64,000 nt of DNA from positions 248,001-312,000 of the forward strand of contig JAWPGT010000025.1 in the NCBI GenBank assembly GCA_034638255.1. The letters run 5' to 3'. Both the position numbers and the translations under genes were made by a program. Positions 24,233 to 35,632 of this stretch are shown in pieces; the first letter of the stretch is position 1, and every line of letters begins with the position of its first letter. This DNA comes from Coprinus comatus (lineage: Eukaryota > Basidiomycota > Agaricomycetes > Agaricales > Agaricaceae). The notes beneath the pieces were generated by a model, which saw nothing but the letters and a program-made list of their open reading frames with translations, ran no database searches and was not told the origin of the DNA.

Positions 24233-27200
24233 ATGCCTCTCAAGTTCTTACGTGTTCGTGTTACTAGATCTAACTCTGGGGATGCTGTACAAGTTGCTTT
24301 GTCTGCAAGTTCGCTCGCCAAGGAGTTGGCAACTATGTCTTTGTTCCCTCCTGCAGCAGCTGCGGTTACAATGCTTATGTTGATTCTTGAAACTGTACAG
24401 GTTAGTAGTATCGTTGTTGTTGTCATTGTTGCCTGTACTTATTCTCCTTATTTCGAAAGTCCCTTGCGGTAAGTCGTGCTACTTAACCGTGTAAAACAAA
24501 CTGTTCATCGCCGTAAAGGAAAATAAGGAAGCATGTGGAAGGTTAGCCTCGTCCTTCCACCCTCACGTTAATCCCAGGCTGGCTAATCAGTGATGGCTGT
24601 TGACAGGCTTGCTCGACGCTGCGCAAACATTCTACTTGATATTAATGACCAAATGAATGGACGTTGGGATACTGCACCTCCCTCTCTTGTTCGTAATCTC
24701 GAACGTTTCGCAATGTAAGAGATCTCTATTGGTGTTGTTATATTGTATGGGCTTGTTCCTTACATGATACTAGTGTCTTGCAATCAATAAGAGACTTCAT
24801 GCAACATCTTTCGGATCTCAATTGGAGAAAACGTCTCTTGCGCAAGGTATCAATCGAGAATGCTCTCGCTGAGCATCATGCTCAATTGGACGATGCGACA
24901 CACTCCTTTCAGGTACGTACTACATGGCTTAGTAAATATTTTTCTCAATGATGATAATACCATAACCTCGATATAATAGATTGCAACACTCATTAACATT
25001 CACTACACAGTTGCTGCGCAACCCTCTCGTAACATCGATAACACGACTACCCCCAGTTCTTCAAAGGTTATTGAGGTTGAAGAACCAAACATTGAACCTC
25101 CTCGTTACACCCCTTCGGTCCCCGTTGGCATACTAGAAGATCAAGGCCATATGGGTGCACCAATCGCCAAGCCTGTTGAAGGTAGCATGGGCGATTTTGC
25201 ACAGGAACAACCTGCTACTACTATGGACAATCATGGAGTGAGTCTAGACCGCTATTGTATTGAAGAGGTATAGGGATTGAACGAGATTTAGTTTCGTCGC
25301 TACCACCAATCAGACATTCGATTAAGAAGCACTGCTATGTTAAGAGACGGATGGTGGATGGGAGCTAGTATTGTGGAGGTGGACGGCCAACATGCTCTCA
25401 TCAAGAAATATGAAGGCCCAAAGCAGACAGCTGCTCGGAAATGGCTTCAAGATATTCACGTCTTGCAAAATGTATTGTATGTTGGTATTACAACTCTCTC
25501 CAGGCAACCCGTGGCTGACGAATCGCTCAAGCCATCCAAACTTTCCTCAACTCATTGGTTTCTCATCAGAAGATACTCCGACTCCATTCATTCTACTATC
25601 TAATGGTATGTTTATATTGTTGTTTTCATTGGTTGGTATACTAACTTCGCGTGATGATGTTAGTGCATACACGTTCTCCTCAGAACTTGCTATCCTTCAT
25701 TATTGAAGAGAAAGGGGTAGCAGAAACATTAGAAATGCTTCTTAAATTCGTATGTCTACTATCTATCCTTCCCGATGATGTTTGTAGCTAATGATGCAAT
25801 GTAGCACTATGACATTACTGTAAGAATAAATCCACATATCAGGATTTAAGAAGTACTGTAAGACACCACATCTAATAATTCTGTAGGAGGCTATCATCTA
25901 TGCAACACGACAACTCAATTTAACAGAAACTAAGTCTCAAGATTTTATTGAGGTTAATTTATCATTTTTATAGTATATACTGGCAGGATTCTGACATAAT
26001 TGTCTCTAGGGTGCCTCTCTTCGAGTTGATGCTTCAAATACAATCATCATTAGCCCTCCACCACCACGGGATGGTAACTGGGTTTCATTCAGGAATTATA
26101 CTTTGACTGAGAGTTTGACTTCAACAACATTGAATGTAAGTAACGGAATAGAGCACTGTATAATTTTTTACTCATCGATATTGCTAGTTATTACCCCAGA
26201 AAACCATTACTCACTATTGGAGAAGCTGTTCTGATAGTACGTTTTAATACAAATATATCTTTGTTTTTATACCTAATAATGATTTAGAAGAACAACACAA
26301 ATTTGCAAGCCTAAATCATATCATTTCACTTGCAAACAGCTTTTTACCATCAAATAATGAACCTTTACATCTACCACTTGCAATTCAAGAGCTTTTTTCT
26401 TTCCAATCAGGTTTCCCATTATCCCCAGACCTAGATTTACAGCAAATTCATAAACCCAAAATAACATTACAACATCTTCGTCTTCTTTGTTTGATGAATA
26501 GAGGTCACAATCATATTTGGAGTGAAAATCAAGCAATTCCAGCAGATCACTTTATGGTGGGGGACATTGGGTATATGTTAAACAACAGTGTTAAAGACCA
26601 ATCAGGCAATTTTAATGATAAAATTGATAAAGACTTTGTCAAGAACTTTATCAAGCTTGGTAATATTTTTATTGACCATCTGGTTGATGAAGATGAGATA
26701 GAGACTATTGAGTTAGCAGATGGAACAAGCTGGAATTGGAAGGTTTTTCCCTATAACAGACAACAGCTAGAGGGATTTCAACTTCTTGATGGTTTATATT
26801 GGTAAGTTAAAAATATATAAACTATTGTATAAATATATAACTAATGGATTTGTTTAGTTGGCCAGTTGCAGTACCTCCACAACAACAGATTAATTGTCAA
26901 ATTTTTCATTCAAAAAAGTTTAAAGAAAATACAAATGGATGGAAATATTTGCTAGAAAATGGAAGAAATATTGCTAATAAAGCTCAAGTTAGACCAGAAG
27001 ACATTATGCTGAGTAAGTACTTTTTATATTACTTTTCTTTTAATTTCTAAATTATTTATAATAGTAACATTAACTGGAAAATCTCAAGACTTCTATATAA
27101 AAGATTTTTCACCACTTTCTTTTCAACCAATTCATCCACCTTTTTTTATAAGAAATAACCTAACTCATTCTCTTCCTTCAATTCTATATTTAACTACCTC

Positions 27201-27396
27201 ATTCAAAAAAGATTTTTTACCATATTGGTCACATTCTCTTGGATTAAAAGTTGCTCTTCAAAGACAATGGATATCTAATCTAGGATGGTAAGTTATTATT
27301 TTTTTATTAATTTATTATTTATTACTTATAAATAATAATTAAAGGTCACATGGTTATATAAACTGGGTACAGTTACATAAAGAAGATTTTATATAG
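24233..27396 (+). CDS. HeLo/MLKL-like helical bundle plus pseudokinase protein
   Basis: Seventeen exons give about 749 residues with consistent phase. Two exons are 9 nt (24460-24468, SLA) and 15 nt (25805-25819, HYDIT). Residues 1-150 are helical: AVQVALSASSLAKELATMSL, FPPAAAAVTMLMLILETVQ, RLARRCANILLDINDQMNGR and LQSIRDFMQHLSDLNWRKR. This is the layout of the four-helix N-terminal domain of MLKL and related fungal HeLo-like domains. After a disordered linker, residues 255-400 resemble a kinase fold. A VAIK-like lysine sits in HALIKKYEG, an alpha-C-like helix follows, then HPNFPQLIGFSSE. HRD and DFG motifs are absent, and only VDASNTIII recalls the catalytic loop. The last 350 residues are unassigned. 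A cell-death or signalling role is inferred from architecture only. Confidence 0.7.
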
Positions 27397-27839
27397 TACA
27401 GTTGTTAGTCATACATATATTAGTAAATATTATTACTATGCCAAATGATTATTGGAATATTTGATGGATAGTTTATCTTTAGGACTTTATGTTGAAATGT
27501 TGCAACTTTACAGAGTTAGATCTTTGAGATCTAATTCAAAGAGAATAAAATGTTATTCTGTACATGATAAGTAAAAGGCAGATAAGAACAATAATAAATA
27601 TGTATACCTCAGTTATTATAACAACAAAATTGAGGAAAGAAAGAAAGGAATGTTCAAACATACATCCAATGGATTACATAAGCAAAACATTACAAAACCT
27701 CTTTTAAACACACAGTTGCAAATAAAATAAATAAATATATAAAAGTCCTTGATCCCTTTTGGACCACAAAAATAGCAACCACAACACTTGAGTGTATTTC
27801 TTTCATTTTTTGTCTTTATCAGTTGATGTTATGGACTTG

Positions 27840-28122
27840 TGTCACATACTGTACTACCAATCAATCTTCCAATATCCCTTCTAATCTCCCAACAGTTCCA
27901 ACTGTCATCCTTGCTATTGGTTACCAACCTCTTAGGCCTTTCACTTGTTTGCTTGTTCATTTCAACTTCCCTTTTCAGCTATTGCCTTTTTGGTCTGTTG
28001 AAAAGAAGGACTATTATTAGATAGTTACATGACTCTTTTTCATTTGTTTCATTTCACTTTAGTATGACTCTCTTGTAGCATTATATGGTAGCTCCTTATT
28101 GGTTGAGTTAGTGTTTCACATA
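27840..28122 (+). repeat. Relic gypsy LTR, left part
   Basis: The segment starts tgtcacatactgt, as does the 3' LTR of the Ty3 element at 59387. It shares further blocks with it, such as gctattggt and cttcccttttcag. It is diverged and is interrupted at 28122 by the Tc1 element. The roughly 115 bp after that element (29726-29840) may be its continuation. Confidence 0.55.
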
Positions 28123-28335
28123 CAGTAAGGGACAAAACCGTTCCAATGTTTTGAAGTACTGCCAAGATTGCTTTATATCTCAGAAACTACATAGTCTACT
28201 CACTTGTAAATTTAATTGTAGATAGCCTAATCCATTGCCTATTGGTTTTCAAAGTCCCATTATGTAAGCTAAAAATGCGTGGGAGATATGAATTAATTAT
28301 TATTTTATACTCATTGGAACGGTTTTGTCCCTCTT
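28123..28335 (+). repeat. Tc1 element, left inverted repeat
   Basis: About 213 bp, inverted copy at 29514-29725. Its outer edge reads GGGACAAAACCGTTCCAATG and its inner edge is the reverse complement of the same motif, so each repeat is itself bounded by an inverted pair. Confidence 0.9.
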
Positions 28336-28470
28336 AGTTCTAGAACACATGACTTTGTTTATTACATCCAAATAAATCCAAATAAAATCACATGACCATT
28401 CCACATAATGTATAAGTAGGTGTACTGATTCCCTGGTATACAATAAACCCCCCACTACACTTCTATTATT

Positions 28471-29487
28471 ATGCATGCTCTTTCTTCTACCCAAATCAAC
28501 CAAGTTCTTTCTTACCTGGATAAAGGCAACTCTGCTCATCAAATTGCTTCTATGACTGGTTTGGGACTTGGTACTATCTCTAGACTTTGTTCCAAACACA
28601 GATCTACCCTTTCTAAATCTGTTGGTGGTCGTCCATCTAAGCTTTCTTCCTCTGATATCCATTATTCTGTCCACCTTATTATATCTCGCAAAGCTGATAA
28701 TGTATCTCAAGTTATCAAATCACTCCAAAATGTTGTTGCCCAACCTATATCAACCAAAACAGTTTGAAGGGGACTCAAAAGTGTTGGAATGAAGGCTGTA
28801 GTGAAGCAGAAAAGACCTAAACTCAATATAATTCAGAGGAGGAAAAGATTGGAATGGGCAGAGAGGCATGCTGATTGGACATTGGAGAATTGGAAAAGGG
28901 TAATTTGGACAGATGAGTCTAAAATCAATCGGTTTGGGTCAGATGGAAGAGTTTGGGTATGGAAAAAGGCAGGAGAGAAGTTGAATAATAGGCCAGCAGA
29001 AGAAACAGTAAAATTTGGTGGAGGAAATCTTATGATCTGGGGTTGTATGTTGTGGGAAGGGGTTGGATATGCTACTAGAATTGAAGGCAAGATGGATGCT
29101 AACCTATATGTTCAAATTTTGGAGGATGAACTGCAGCAAAGCATTGAGTATTATGGCAAGAATGTGGAGGATATGGTGTTTCAACAAGATAATGACCCCA
29201 AACACAAGAGCAAAAAGGCAACAAAATGGCTTGAAGAGTCTGGATTAGAGATCATGGTATGGCCCCCACAATCACCAGATCTTAATCCCATTGAACATCT
29301 TTGGAATCATCTCAAAATAAAGCTAGGAGAGTATGATTCTCCTCCTAATAGTATGCATACTCTATGGGAAAGAGTACAAAAAGAATGGAATGACATAAAG
29401 CCAGAAGTATGTCAGAATTTGATAGAGAGTATGCCTAGAAGGGTTCAGGCAGTTTTACAGGCTAAGGGAGCCTATACCAAGTATTAG
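28471..29487 (+). pseudogene. Tc1-family DD34E transposase, one premature stop
   Basis: The N-terminal part (from MHALSSTQINQVLSYLDKG) is a helix-turn-helix DNA-binding region with IASMTGLGLGTISRLC and GRPSKLSS. An in-frame TGA at 28765-28767, just after STKTV, splits the gene. The codon context suggests a CGA to TGA change. The rest is intact: catalytic VIWTDES, then FQQDNDPKH, then SPDLNPIEHLW, with 34 residues between the second Asp and the Glu. It ends GAYTKY. The total of about 338 residues is normal. Read-through or an alternative start at 28789 would give only the catalytic half. Confidence 0.92.
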
Positions 29488-29513
29488 AATATCCATTTTG
29501 TATATAATTTTTG

Positions 29514-29725
29514 AGAGGGACAAAACTGTTCCAATAAGTATAAAATAATAATTAATTCATATCTCCCACGCATTTACAGCTTACATAATGGGACTTTGAA
29601 AACCAATAGGCAATGGATTAGGCTATCTACAATTAAATTTACAAGTGAGTAGACTATATAGTTCCTGAGATATAAAGCAATCTTGGCAGTACTTCAAAAC
29701 ATTGGAACGGTTTTGTCCCTTACTG
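29514..29725 (-). repeat. Tc1 element, right inverted repeat
   Basis: Inverted partner of 28123-28335, with a few mismatches such as aaaactg against aaaaccg in the inner motif. Confidence 0.9.
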
Positions 29726-29840
29726 TATGTGTTTTAACTCCTGTATCAATTTCTGTTTCATGTATAATTACCTGACACATTGTAGACACCTGACTCCTGT
29801 TTCGTTGTAGCATAGACCATTATTTTCTCCTATAAGTAAC

Positions 29841-30473
29841 TGTTACAAGCCCACCCAAGCCACTGGCCTGCACCACTACCACAGAAGAAGATTTGTTCAC
29901 CATCTTCCCTAAGCTCATTCCCCAAGATGACTCTGTCATGGATAACATTGTATGACAAAGAGACTCCAAGCACCACCATGACCTACAAAACACCACTATG
30001 ACCTAACGTCAAACTAAGTATAAGTTTCCATTTATATTTAGAAGGATACATTTCTCTTACTCCAGTATTACTTATCAGTTTCATCATTTTACTCCTGTTG
30101 ACTAATCTTTCATTGTGTATGGAGTAAATAGTCCCCAACCCCAATGTCTCACCTACTCCTGTTGACAGATCTATCATTGTGTATGGAGTAGTATTAGTAA
30201 AGGAATGACAAGTATAAGATATAATTAGTTGGTAGCTATTATTAGGTATATCCCTAAATAGTATAAATACTCAATGTAGTAGATGATTAAAGCCTCAAGC
30301 TTTAATCTCTTCTGTTGTACCCTTATACATCTTTGTCTCCATACCCTTTGGTCACTAGGGAGAAAGGCCTTTGGATTGCAGCAAAGTGTTTATTGAAAGC
30401 ACATTCCTAAACAACTGCACCCTAGTGTTTAAGTTCCAGGGGTGTTCAGCTTAATGGTTTGTGGTCATAACAA
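29841..30473 (+). repeat. LTR family A, copy 1
   Basis: A 633-bp LTR beginning TGTTAC and ending CATAACA, closely related to those at 41615-42249 and 52129-52762. A tataaatact promoter-like box followed by a cttaagc/ctcaagc-ttta segment and a polyadenylation-like region lies near 30260-30330. Unlike the other two copies, no matching 5-bp target duplication is seen (gtaac before, atagag after), so it may belong to a rearranged element. Confidence 0.85.
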
Positions 30474-30641
30474 TAGAGGTCCCAATAATAATAACAGATA
30501 CTTGTAGAACTGGTGGAATCACTATACATATGATAAACCTGATCCCACATTTTTTTTTTGATAAGGTAGCATCTCAAACATGGGGAAAGAGTGCTGTCTC
30601 AATGGCACCCTTAATTAAAATTCCATTGCTGCACAATTGTT

Positions 30642-31070
30642 TCATTTCCAAGCCTGCCACTTCTCTCTCTGTCTTTCCCAGCACACATACACAGGTGAAG
30701 TAAAAAAGCTTTCTTTATCCTCTGAGTAAGTAGAACTACCTACTTCAATATCCCCACTCAACTCAGCATCTGACTTACCTTCTACTCCTTTACCTTTCCC
30801 AGTCTGTTCACTAGCAGCAACTTTACTGAAGCTCAGTTTCTTGACATGAGTAGATGGTAACCTGGATGGTAAACTAGCTCTAGGTTTCAGAGGTTCATCA
30901 GGGGGTTTGATTAGAGGAGGAGTATCTTCATAGACAATATATCCCTCAGAGAGATGGCACACTTCCAAGGCAGCTTGTATGTGGTCTGCCCATATGTGAT
31001 AGTTTGGACCACTTAGCTTGGGAAAGTGCCACACATCACTAGTGTTTATAGAATTATGTGCAGGGCCCAT
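30642..31070 (-). pseudogene. Copia-type gag fragment
   Basis: The minus-strand frame carries FPKLSGPNYHIWADHIQAAL. This matches the N-terminal F-L-G-x-N-Y-x-x-W block typical of Ty1/copia Gag proteins. The remainder is Ser/Lys/Pro rich and ends without a zinc knuckle. No pol is linked to it. It is a relic whose parent element is not identified. Confidence 0.6.
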
Positions 31071-31810
31071 AACCTAACAATAATAGAATAGATTATGAGT
31101 CTAATAGATTCAAGTTAAATATGCAGAGTATTCTAGATATGTACAACAGGACTGAAGTCTGAAAGTAAAAAAAAGATGGAGTGAATACATGAACTGAAAC
31201 ATGATTAAAAGCATACCTGAAGTTCAAAAGTAAAAGAAAGATAGACTCCAGGACAGAGAAGGAAAGATTTAAATACCCTACAATATATGCACCTGTTTAC
31301 TCCCTAAGATCATAGCCTATAATATGTTCCTGTTTTTGCAATTCTGGACCACCTTCTAGTCTGCCATTCATATATCAATCTGCCTTAACTTTCAACAATG
31401 TTTGGGTTGTTGTAACTTGAAAACTTCCAAGCCATGTCATAACAAGTTTAATAACTTTCCAATCTTCAGCAGTCAAGTTGACTTAGAGTAAAGGAATTAA
31501 TAGCAAGTTAGAAAAGAATAGAACATTCTAGAAGAGAATCAAAGTTAGAAATATTGTTAAATGATATATGTAAGTGTATATATAAAAAAAACTTATGAAG
31601 CATTTGATGTGTTGATATCCAATGTGTTTGGACATCTAATATTAATATCACAGGTCAGATGGGAACTGGAACAGTTCTTGAAGAAGCTTCATGATACCAG
31701 ATTGTGTGATGTTGAACAAACTGCTTAAATAATCTTTTGAAGCTAAAAAAAAAGTTAGTTACATTTTGAGTTTTTACTATAGTCATACCTTGTTAATTGC
31801 ATTTGAATGA
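31071..31810. other. AT-rich stretch without a recognised gene
   Basis: No open frame of note and no family motif. It lies between a copia gag fragment and a hAT relic, so it is probably decayed transposon sequence. Confidence 0.4.
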
Positions 31811-31814
31811 GTTG

Positions 31815-33650
31815 TTAACCCCCATCTTCAATATCATCTGATACAATCATAATATGATCTTCCATATCTTGTATAACTGGAGTTGTAACCTCATCTTGAT
31901 ATAATCTAGCATGAGATGTGGCAACTTGGGTATCATTAGTACTAAGAATACCAATAATATCAAGAACCTAATCATTATAAGCATCTCAATAAAGTTAATC
32001 ATTATCAATTATAATTTACATACCTTAATAGCTGCAAGATGGATTGTATGAGGCATATAACATAGTCAAGAGTGGTCTGCATTGAAATGAATTCCATGTT
32101 CAAGAAATTGAGCTTCAAGTGACTTTATCATTGTGTTGTTATTACTTGCATTATCAGATACTATTGCTAAGATCTATAGAATATATTAGAAATATGATTT
32201 ATTAGAGATAAATGTATAAAATATACCTTATCTTCAATTTCATAAAATTGAATCATTTTCCAAACATATTCTGCCATATTATTACCAGAATGTTTTCCTG
32301 CAAGTTTGTAAAAGTCAATAAGGCATTCTTCTATTGATAAATTGTAAGAAACTAAAATACAATATGATAAAATGGTACTTACCTAATTCTCCATCATTAT
32401 TTGTAAAATGTGCAAGAATTGCAAGAAATGCAATTTGGTTTGTTGATGTCCAAGCATCAAGTGACAATGAAAATTTGTTATTAAGTCTCTACAATTATTA
32501 ACTATCATATTAGTTACCAGGAAACATATAACATACCCAAAATACTGAAACATCTCCATAATTTGACTCATCACTAATCTTCCCTTTGACATGCTCTTTT
32601 CACAAATTGTAGTTCAACTACATACAATATTTATACAGGTCCATCAGATCCTCAGTGAATATACTCAAGAAGAGTCTAGAATTCAGGTTTCTCAACAATA
32701 TCAAATAATAAGTCACATCCAACAATAAATGACACTAGATGTCCTCAAATTCTGCTTGTTCAAATACTCCCTATTAAAAAAAGAATATAAGGAGAATAGG
32801 AGAATAGTAATAAATAAAATACTTACTTTTGAATGAGCAATCTGAGTAGCAAACATTTGAGAAATACTTTGTTGGCCTTGTGCAAGATAAAGAAGTGCAT
32901 CTCCTGTTGGAAGTTCTCTTTTCCCTATAGCCATTAAGCATTCCTCTTCAGTTGGTTCTTCTTTCCTATTTTTTAGTACAAGATAAAGACCATATATGTT
33001 TGGAAAGTTGTTTTGAAGATGACCAATTAGATCTATAAAATGATACTAGATTCAATAATTTAATAATGGGCAGTTAAAATGTGAACAATCTTACCATTTA
33101 GACTACTATGCATACATTATGTAATCACAAGAATTTTGCAGTTCCCATAATAACACCTGTAATATTGATCACCCTTATTTTGCTCTCCTTTTGGACCATG
33201 CATGATTTCTTCATAAAACAAATAAATTGGGTTATTTGTAGATCTCTATAAAGTTAATGAGTTTGATTATGAATAATTTATAATACTTCATACACATACT
33301 CTGCTTATATACCATCACTTTTCTGATATGGTTCAGAAACTACAGCTGCATTTGTTGATGTTGATGGTAGTATATCTACATGTGAAGGTTGTTTTGAATG
33401 TCATGTATCTGAAGTGAGTCCTGATACAGTATATTTATGATTTGTGGTTCCTGTTTTTGAAGGGAGAATATCAGCAATCTTAGAATGTATATTAGTTAAA
33501 TATTTGAAACAATAATACTATAGTAACTTACCTCTTCATTAGTTAACATTTATATATTATCATCTGTTGTGTCAACATCTGACTCTGAACTACGTCAACC
33601 ATTTTCACGTGCAAAATCTTCATCTTTACTATTATTAATCTGTATCTGTT
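31815..33650 (-). pseudogene. hAT-family transposase relic
   Basis: Read on the minus strand, several spliced or broken pieces match hAT transposases. A BED-finger-like part (NNPIYLFYEEIMHGPKGEQN, then GDQYYRCYYGNCK) lies at 33130-33240. The conserved block SLSLDAWTSTNQIAFLAILA, then HFTNNDGEL, lies at 32390-32480. GKHSGNNMAEYVWKMI lies at 32220-32300 and VSDNASNNNTMIKSLEAQF at 32090-32165. PHTIHLAA follows at about 32030-32055. Stops interrupt the frame, for example TGA just before LCYMPHTIH, consistent with CGA to TGA. The C-terminal dimerisation domain was not found. Introns at 32160-32225 and 32335-32380 look genuine. Terminal repeats were not identified. Confidence 0.75.
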
Positions 33651-34690
33651 ATTATAGCCAGTTTTGAAGCACTTTTCTTAGTACAAGGTCATAAGTGAGG
33701 TATAGATACAGGTACTGAGGTTTTCTTGTTGTGAACAACCTGCTTTCCATATTTATCTTCCTTCTCAGCAGCAAGGAGAGCATTTGAATGATCTCCAGAA
33801 TTGTTCCAATGTAATCATAGAGGTAGTACTAGTAGAAAGAAAAAGAAAATTAGATTACAACACAAGAAATAAATAAAAAAATATACCTTCACCACCACTT
33901 GTAGTTTGCTCCATTATATCTTGTTCCATTGGGTTCACAGTACCAATATAGGTACAGAAACATTTACAAAGGATTCAGGAATGAGGAAACCAAGGATTGA
34001 GAGAAAAAAAATTCAGAGTTGTAATATATATATATATATATTTCAGTAACAAATTATCTCCAGGAACTGGGTTAAAGTTTAAGAAAAGATAATAACAGAT
34101 TAATATCTTACATTATGAACCAATAATATTTTTGGTATTATAGTAAATGGTAGGGCTAAGGGCCATAGCTCATCATATACTGTATCTTGATTTTTACATG
34201 AACTGTATATCCAGATTTTATAATCTAGAATATAATCAGTAATCTACCAAAGAGATATCATATAAGATCAGTTGGAAGATAATATGAAGCTAAATTTTGG
34301 CCCACATGCCATAGAATTTGGCTAGAAGAAAATAAAGCCATGATATTGCACTGTTGCAGTATATCATTCCAAGCTTAATCTCCAAAGGTGCACATCAGGC
34401 ATGATATTCCAGAACCAGAAGAGACCAGCCATCTATAGAGCACTAAAAACCCTGGCACTGGTGTAAGCTATAACTAGCTAGCAGAGAAAAAGCACTCAGT
34501 ACCAAGGATGTGGGAGGTACAACATTGGATATGGAGTCTTGACAAATTTCATGTTATTACTGTCACATGACCAAGTGACTGTAAACTGTATTTACAACCA
34601 TCAACAGCTGTACTTATATGGTATATATGGCAGAAAACACCATACCATATAGAGATAGTCTTGTACTGAATACAATACAGTAATAGTCTA
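33651..34690. other. AT-rich, transposon-derived stretch
   Basis: No coding region recognised. It contains a short (ta)n run near 34026-34041. It is probably the 5' part of the hAT relic and flanking debris. Confidence 0.35.
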
Positions 34691-34714
34691 CAGCCCTAAT
34701 GCTTCACAATTGGT

Positions 34715-35030
34715 GAATATGGATGATGCAGGAACAGTGCATACAATAGGTGCATTTGATGAGACAGGTCTTTTTTTATCCCTTTGTAGGCATGGGTATA
34801 CTCTTGTCATGGCAGATACTGTATGGTTCAGAGTGGTGAGATATAGCTAATATTCCTTATCTTATATAAAAGTTTCTCACTTATTTTACCTTATTCTTTG
34901 CTGGATCTGGGCCAATTGCTATTGTTAACTCACTATTGGATGCATTTGGAGCCAATATTGGAGGTGGGTATGATATCAGCTATAAATTCAAAACTACTCT
35001 CATCCACATTCCTTTGGGAAATCAAGCCAC
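34715..35030 (+). pseudogene. KDZ-type (Kyakuja-Dileera-Zisupton) transposase fragment
   Basis: The frame reads NMDDAGTVHTIGAFDETGLF, then SLCRHGYTL. After a break it continues GPIAIVNSLLDAFGANIGGG and YDISYKFKTTL. These are the characteristic blocks of the KDZ transposases abundant in Agaricomycetes, in particular the DETG and GYDI-x-x-K-F-x-x-T motifs. Only this core piece is present. Its 3' end is cut by the start of a foldback repeat at about 35033. Confidence 0.65.
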
Positions 35031-35032
35031 AG

Positions 35033-35500
35033 GGGGCAGGGGATTGATTAAAAGGGTACCACTAGTTGTTTTAATTGGGTACATACATATGTTCCTTTCA
35101 TTATACACATGTTTGTATGCATATACCCATTACTATTATATGATGCATTTTTTCATGATTAATGATGATTTTCTACACTTTTAGTTTTGTCATATGCAAA
35201 AAAAAAAAACATAAGTTGTAGTAGGAATCTATTAAACATAAGTGTTTTTAGTAGGTTTCTACAAAAGAAGTGAGATTTTTAGTAGGATTCTGCTAAAGGT
35301 ACAACTTCTTTAGTAGAAATGTACTAAAAATATGTATTCTCTAGTAAGAATCTACTAAAAACAACTGAAGTACCCATACTTTTAGTAGGTTTCTACTATA
35401 GGTAAAAATACTTTAGTAGGATTCTACTAAAGTTATCAGTTCTTTAGTAGAACTCTGCTAAAAATATGAGTTATTTAGTAAATTTCTACTATAAAGGTGG
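35033..35500 (+). repeat. Foldback/MITE element, partial copy
   Basis: The left end ggggcaggggattgattaaaa and about 150 following bases match the element at 53862-54440. They are followed by many short palindromic units of the type ttagtaggattctactaaa. The right arm present in the other copy was not found, so this copy is truncated or rearranged. It interrupts the KDZ fragment. Confidence 0.7.
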
Positions 35501-35632
35501 GTGATATCTTTTGATATCCTGTTGTTATCACTCAGTGTATATTAGCTAGATCAAGGAAAACAAAATTAATTTGAGAAAATTTTGCTACAAACTATAGTAA
35601 GATGGGTAAGGACCCAAAGGGGCCTCCTGCTC

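Larger units (their letters stand above)
28123..29725 (+). mobile_element. Tc1/mariner-type DNA transposon, full length
   Basis: The element is 1603 bp, bounded by TA dinucleotides at 28121-28122 and 29726-29727, the expected target duplication for this superfamily. Ends start CAGTAAGGGACAAAACC in inverted orientation. Long inverted repeats of about 213 bp flank a single transposase gene. It is inserted in older LTR-like sequence. The transposase has one premature stop, so the copy is probably non-autonomous now. Confidence 0.93.

Noticed and set aside
35200..35510. Regularly spaced repeats, possible CRISPR-like array
   Set aside because: Units are short palindromes of irregular spacing in a fungal transposon context, with no uniform spacers and no cas genes.
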